Source of the DNA: Bacteroides luhongzhouii
GTDB lineage: Bacteria; Bacteroidota; Bacteroidia; Bacteroidales; Bacteroidaceae
Length of the DNA: 64,000 bases
Direction of reading: 5' to 3'
Assembly (NCBI RefSeq): GCF_009193295.2
Contig: NZ_CP059973.1
Coordinates: forward strand, 1,550,001 to 1,614,000
The notes beneath the pieces were generated by a model. That model was not told the DNA's origin. It made no database searches and was given only the letters and a program-made list of their open reading frames with translations. Shown here in pieces: positions 60,891-64,000 of the stretch. Every line of letters starts with the position of its first letter. The stretch's first letter is position 1. The position numbers and the translations under genes were made by a program.

Positions 60891-61874
60891 ATGGAAAATC
60901 ACCCGGTGGAAGTTAGCGTAATCATCCCTAATTATAATTATGCTCGTTTTTTACAACAACGTATTGAGTCGGTATTGGCACAAACATATACGGATTATGA
61001 GATTATATTATTGGATGATGCTTCAACCGATGATAGTGTGTCTATTTTAAACCATTATAAAACAAATTCTCGTGTTGCTCATTTGGAGATTAATTCAGTC
61101 AATACAGGGAGTCCTTTTGCTCAATGGCAAAAAGGAATAAGTTTGTCTCGTGGAAAATATATATGGATTGCCGAGAGTGATGATGCAGCTGATGCTTCTT
61201 TTTTGGAGAAAGCTGTTTCTGTTTTAAATCAATATCCTCATGCTTCTTTCTGTTTTTTAGGTTCACACTGTATAGACGAGAACGGGAATCAACTATCTAC
61301 AGATTTTGACCGTTGGACTTCAAAACAATTGCGTCGCCCTTGCAATATGGGTGTCTTTAATGGTGAAGATTATATAAAACATAATCTTTATTGGCGTAAT
61401 TATATTTATAATGCTAGTGGCGTTGTTTTTCGTAAACAAAGTTTTGAACAGATAAAGGATTTGTCTTGCTTTTCAATGCGCTATAGTGGTGATTGGCTTT
61501 TTTGGATAGAGATGGCGAGGCAAGGGAGTGTTGTTGAGTTATATGAAAAGTTAAACCTGTTTCGATTGCATTCAACAAGTACAACTGTTGAGGGTAACGC
61601 TTCAGGTAATGCGATTCTTGAAGATATTCAAGTTGTACATTATGTTGAATCATTTTCTTATCCAATAGAGTGTTATAAGCGTTTGATACGGCATGGAATG
61701 CTTTATAAAAATATAAAGCGTGCAAAAGTTGATCCGAAAATGAGATTGTTGTTGTTTGAAAAGCTGAAAGGATGTTTTGGAACAAGTGTGTGGGCATATA
61801 GATGGGAACGGTTTAATAAATACATGAGTTTTTTGAATCCATGGCAACCTACAAGAGATAGAGATAGGTTGTAA
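60891..61874 (+). CDS. GT2-family glycosyltransferase
   Basis: A 327-residue GT-A glycosyltransferase. VSVIIPNYNYARFLQQRIES and EIILLDDASTDDSVSIL at the N-terminus, IAESDDAAD near 93 (the DXD-equivalent) and DWLFWIEMARQGSV near 205 are typical GT2 signatures. It is more AT-rich than the genes before 60700, as are the next two genes, which suggests a recently exchanged part of the glycan cluster. It is followed by the WbsX-like gene after 28 bp. Sugar unknown. Confidence 0.9.
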   Translation: MENHPVEVSVIIPNYNYARFLQQRIESVLAQTYTDYEIILLDDASTDDSVSILNHYKTNSRVAHLEINSVNTGSPFAQWQKGISLSRGKYIWIAESDDAADASFLEKAVSVLNQYPHASFCFLGSHCIDENGNQLSTDFDRWTSKQLRRPCNMGVFNGEDYIKHNLYWRNYIYNASGVVFRKQSFEQIKDLSCFSMRYSGDWLFWIEMARQGSVVELYEKLNLFRLHSTSTTVEGNASGNAILEDIQVVHYVESFSYPIECYKRLIRHGMLYKNIKRAKVDPKMRLLLFEKLKGCFGTSVWAYRWERFNKYMSFLNPWQPTRDRDRL

Positions 61875-61902
61875 TGAATTGTGAAGTGTAATAAAGAAAG
61901 AT

Positions 61903-63012
61903 ATGGTTGACAAAAGAATTATAGCATTTTATTTGCCGCAATATCATCCATTTCCAGAAAATGATGAATGGTGGGGCAAGGGATTTACAGAATGGAGAAA
62001 TGTGGTCAAAGCTAGGCCTCTTTATCGTGGTCATTATCAGCCGCATTTACCTGCAGATTTAGGTTTCTATGATTTGCGTATTCCGGAAGTTCGTGAGCAG
62101 CAAGCAGATATGGCTCGAATGTATGGGATTAATGGTTTTTGTTATTATCATTATTGGTTTAATGGTCGTCAATTAATGGAAAGGCCATTAAAAGAAATAC
62201 TATCTTCCGGTAAACCTGATTTCCCATTTATGCTTTGTTGGGCTAATGAGAACTGGACTAGGGCATGGGATGGTGGAAGTCGGCATGTTTTGATTGCTCA
62301 AAATTACTCAGAAGAGGATGATCGTGCACATATTCGTTATCTGTTAGAAAATGTTTTTAGTGATTCTCGGTATATAAAAGTGGATGGTAAGCCTGTGTTT
62401 TTGATTTATCGTTCCATGCTTTTCCCAAATATGAAAGAGACCATTCGAGTATGGCGGGAAGAAGCAGCTAGTAAAGGAGTTGAATTATATTTATGCCGCG
62501 TCGAAACTATGGATTGTTATGGAGAAGAATACCTTCAGGATGGTTTTGATGCTGCTGTAGAGTTTCAACCTTTCACTCATCAAATGAATGAATTTCAAAA
62601 AAAGAGAAATCCATTACGGAAGTTTGCTTATAATATAAATCGTCACCTTTTTAATACATGTAAGAAGAAAAAGATTAATTATTCGGAATATGTAGATTAT
62701 ATCTGTAAAACTCCTTTTCCTGACTATAAAATGTATCCGGGGGTTACTCCAATGTGGGATAATACTTCTCGTCGAAAGCAAAAGATGTTTATAATGGATA
62801 AAAGTACTCCGGAAAAATATGGTGAATGGTTGCGAACAGTGGTAGGTAAATTTGTTCCATTTAGTAAAGATGAAAATTTTGTTTTTATCAATGCTTGGAA
62901 TGAATGGGCGGAGGGAAATCACTTGGAGCCTGATTTGAAATGGGGATTTCGCTATTTGGAAGAAACTCGAAAAGCGACTGAATTTTCAAAAGATGGGGCT
63001 ATTAACCAATGA
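61903..63012 (+). CDS. WbsX-like glycan biosynthesis protein (GH99-like fold)
   Basis: A 369-residue protein of the WbsX family found in O-antigen and rhamnan clusters. The start IIAFYLPQYHPFPENDEWWG, KGFTEWRNV, GFCYYHYWFNGRQLMERP (about 88-105), FMLCWANENWTRAWDG and INAWNEWAEGNHLEPD (about 328-343) are the family hallmarks. The fold is a TIM barrel related to GH99 endo-mannosidases, and the family is annotated as a glycosyltransferase in glycan loci, though its biochemistry is poorly known. No signal peptide, so it acts in the cytoplasm. The 3' end overlaps the convergent GT4 gene by 11 bp. Confidence 0.9.
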   Translation: MVDKRIIAFYLPQYHPFPENDEWWGKGFTEWRNVVKARPLYRGHYQPHLPADLGFYDLRIPEVREQQADMARMYGINGFCYYHYWFNGRQLMERPLKEILSSGKPDFPFMLCWANENWTRAWDGGSRHVLIAQNYSEEDDRAHIRYLLENVFSDSRYIKVDGKPVFLIYRSMLFPNMKETIRVWREEAASKGVELYLCRVETMDCYGEEYLQDGFDAAVEFQPFTHQMNEFQKKRNPLRKFAYNINRHLFNTCKKKKINYSEYVDYICKTPFPDYKMYPGVTPMWDNTSRRKQKMFIMDKSTPEKYGEWLRTVVGKFVPFSKDENFVFINAWNEWAEGNHLEPDLKWGFRYLEETRKATEFSKDGAINQ

Positions 63013-64000
63013 TTTTCTTTATTAATGTATTGAAATCACTTTGTTGCTTTTCGGTGATAACTCCATATCTGATATTTGCTTGTTCTTTATAAAAGAGGTA
63101 GTCTTTTCTGAACATTTTAAGTTTCATGAAAAGATCGTTTTTATAAAATGGGGAGAACATCAGAGCGCTGTTGGATAAAATAATGGGCATAGAACATACA
63201 TTTGATGAGATTACGGGAACTCCATATCCCATAGCTTCTAGTGGTGGGTAACCAAATCCTTCTTGAAGAGAAGGAAAGATGAGGGCGTAAGCATTTTTAT
63301 AAGCATGACCTAAATCTGAAGGCGATAGTAATGGGAGATTTATGTGTTTGGGGAACAGCTTTTCACCTCCTCCGGTGGTTACAAGACTGCTATCGTATTC
63401 AGTGGCAAAACGTTTGAATACTTCTAGTACCATTTGAGCATTTTTGTCTTTTCTATGTATGTTTAAAAGCAAAAAATAAGATCTGCCAGTGAGTAAAAAA
63501 TTTCTTAATGTGTCATTCTCTATAGATTCTTCAATGATAATTTTTCTCATTGGTGGATATAGTATGTCTATTTTCTTAGATGATAATTGGGGAAAATAAT
63601 ATAAAATACTACTTTGAGAGTAATCTGATACTGTTATTATATTTACATTAGGCTGTTCACAAAATAATATTAATTTCTGATAGTTATCATAAGGGGTTTT
63701 CTTTACCTTTTGGGGGAATAATTTTAGCTGAAAACGTTTTTCCTTTTTCCATAACATAGATATTTTGTTATCATAAGTCTCAATATCTCCAATGTCGTGG
63801 ATAACAATAACTATTTTACAAAATATATTTTCAAGATTGTACTCGAAGTAACGTTGTGCTATGCCAATGAAAAATGTATCTATTTGTTCTTGTTCTATGA
63901 TATGGCTAATGCTTTCGGACTGGTTTATGTCTATGACATTGGATAATTTTTGATGATAAAAGTCAAGATCCTTTTCAATAAATTCAATATTTGAATCATA
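63002..64000 (-). CDS. GT4-family glycosyltransferase, partial (5' end beyond window)
   Basis: The reading frame is open from the stop at 63002 through the window edge at 64000, about 332 codons, so the gene continues outside. The Met at 63757 is internal: in-frame coding upstream reads FCKIVIVIHDIGDIETYDNK, the usual HD-containing strand before the linker. The C-terminal GT4 donor site is FPSLQEGFGYPPLEAMGYGV, followed by SSNVCSMPIILSNSALMF. It is AT-rich, like its plus-strand neighbours, and probably belongs to the LOS cluster. Confidence 0.88.
   Translation of the reverse strand, partial: YDSNIEFIEKDLDFYHQKLSNVIDINQSESISHIIEQEQIDTFFIGIAQRYFEYNLENIFCKIVIVIHDIGDIETYDNKISMLWKKEKRFQLKLFPQKVKKTPYDNYQKLILFCEQPNVNIITVSDYSQSSILYYFPQLSSKKIDILYPPMRKIIIEESIENDTLRNFLLTGRSYFLLLNIHRKDKNAQMVLEVFKRFATEYDSSLVTTGGGEKLFPKHINLPLLSPSDLGHAYKNAYALIFPSLQEGFGYPPLEAMGYGVPVISSNVCSMPIILSNSALMFSPFYKNDLFMKLKMFRKDYLFYKEQANIRYGVITEKQQSDFNTLIKKIIG

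Noticed and set aside
63002..63757. Reading the last gene as a complete 251-residue protein
   Set aside because: The frame is open to the window edge and the upstream residues continue the GT4 fold, so it is a partial gene, not a short one.

Overview
The window is chromosomal DNA from a gut-type Bacteroides, close to the B. thetaiotaomicron/ovatus group. The evidence is a SusC/SusD pair, many secreted glycoside hydrolases and lipoproteins, promoters of the Bacteroides type (TTG, 19-21 bp spacer, TAnnTTTG), almost no Shine-Dalgarno sequences, and a housekeeping block (cysS, pfkA, rnc-fabF-acpP, purN, pdxB) whose gene order I recall from B. thetaiotaomicron (recollection, not checked here). I saw no tRNA, rRNA, CRISPR array, intact insertion sequence or integrase.

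Region 1 (1-25041) is an accessory polysaccharide utilisation locus in two blocks. Block A (174-7400) encodes a LacI-type regulator, an L-fucose/D-arabinose isomerase (FucI), a lipoprotein of unknown function, a FucP-like permease and an AraB-type ketopentose kinase. Block B (8006-25041) encodes SusC, SusD, a GH115 protein, a DUF4185 protein (family GH183, D-arabinan endo-hydrolases), a DUF2961 protein (family GH172, alpha-D-arabinofuranosidase/fructofuranosidase), a GH38 alpha-mannosidase with a C-terminal discoidin-like domain, and a divergent GH92 protein with an extra N-terminal domain. The predicted enzymes and the predicted sugar pathway agree. GH183 and GH172 would release D-arabinose, which FucI can turn into D-ribulose and an AraB-type kinase into D-ribulose 5-phosphate. 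No aldolase for the fucose route is present. The best reading is a system for a mannosylated D-arabinan such as arabinomannan or lipoarabinomannan of Actinobacteria. This is the most novel content of the window.

Region 2 (25272-31183) is a compact chondroitin/hyaluronan module: GH88 unsaturated glucuronyl hydrolase, a serine-type sulfatase lipoprotein and a PL8 lyase, with no SusC/D of its own. Region 3 (31246-50224) is mostly housekeeping: cysS, a HAD phosphatase, a decayed AAA-ATPase gene, two DUF4988-type beta-helix lipoproteins, an SNF2 helicase, an mnmA paralogue, a GH3-family adenylating enzyme, pfkA converging on and overlapping rnc, then fabF, acpP, purN and pdxB.

Region 4 (50342-64000) is a lipooligosaccharide/surface glycan assembly cluster: a DUF4254 protein, two GT9 transferases, three GT4 genes (one cut by the window edge), two GT2 genes, a WaaP/Kdo-kinase-like protein, an FkbM methyltransferase, a WbsX-like protein, and a three-gene set (CobD/HisC-like PLP enzyme, LicC-like cytidylyltransferase, LicD) that looks like a pathway for adding an amino-alcohol phosphate to the glycan.
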